Of a stretch of DNA of 6,575 nt, positions 6,562-6,575 are shown in pieces (position 1 is the stretch's first letter; each line of letters starts with the position of its first letter). The stretch spans positions 1 to 6,575 of the forward strand of contig CAMFSS010000119.1 of the NCBI GenBank assembly GCA_945983195.1. The letters run 5' to 3'. Source of the stretch: an uncultured Prevotellaceae bacterium. GTDB lineage: Bacteria > Bacteroidota > Bacteroidia > Bacteroidales > Muribaculaceae. Position numbers and translations under genes: made by a program. The notes below the pieces were generated by a model that worked only from the letters and a program-made list of their open reading frames with translations, did not search any database and was not told where the DNA came from.

Positions 6562-6575
6562 TACAAAAAGCAAAA

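Larger units (their letters stand above)
6287..6575. other. Divergent AT-rich intergenic region
   Basis: These 289 bases hold no gene that I can support. They contain A/T runs, a leftward -7-like box (6351-6358), an AT-rich dyad around an 8-bp palindrome (6441-6463), a rightward -7-like box (6500-6507) and a 15-bp tandem repeat (6522-6561). The arrangement is that of a divergent promoter region between the minus-strand gene and an unseen plus-strand gene to the right. Confidence 0.6.

Overview
The window looks like a piece of a Bacteroidales chromosome, most plausibly from a Muribaculaceae-like lineage (the family is inference). The reasons are a gldH-type lipoprotein gene directly behind a PSP1-domain (RicT-like) gene, start codons with little or no Shine-Dalgarno sequence, and two TAnnTTTG-type -7 promoter elements in the only sizeable intergenic region. 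No tRNA, rRNA, CRISPR array, insertion sequence or integrase was seen.

Bases 1-5689 are a plus-strand block of tightly packed housekeeping genes: the last codons of rny (RNase Y), ricT (PSP1-domain Y-complex protein), gldH (lipoprotein), a HAD-family phosphatase, an M24 'pita-bread' metallopeptidase, and a 645-residue protein that joins a complete CCA-adding tRNA nucleotidyltransferase with HD domain to a complete O6-alkylguanine-DNA alkyltransferase. Junctions are 18 bp, a roughly 47-bp overlap, 23 bp, an ATGA overlap and 45 bp. No convincing promoter or terminator lies inside, so one transcription unit is plausible. The RNA theme (RNase Y, RicT, CCA-adding enzyme) is the clearest functional link; gldH, the phosphatase and the peptidase appear to be co-transcribed neighbours.

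Bases 5690-6575 are different: more AT-rich over much of their length and poorly characterised. A minus-strand gene of unknown function (start 6286) converges on the operon. Its reading frame meets a TAG at 5867-5869 and then stays open for 52 more coding-like codons to a second TAG at 5708-5710, which suggests a nonsense-broken gene or a recoded stop. Upstream is a divergent intergenic region: a -7 box facing left for this gene, a small AT-rich dyad around an 8-bp palindrome, and a -7 box facing right for a gene beyond the window. The predicted leader of that rightward gene carries a 15-bp tandem repeat (2.67 copies).

The most unusual item is the tRNA nucleotidyltransferase-alkyltransferase fusion. 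The interrupted minus-strand gene and the repeat-bearing leader come next.
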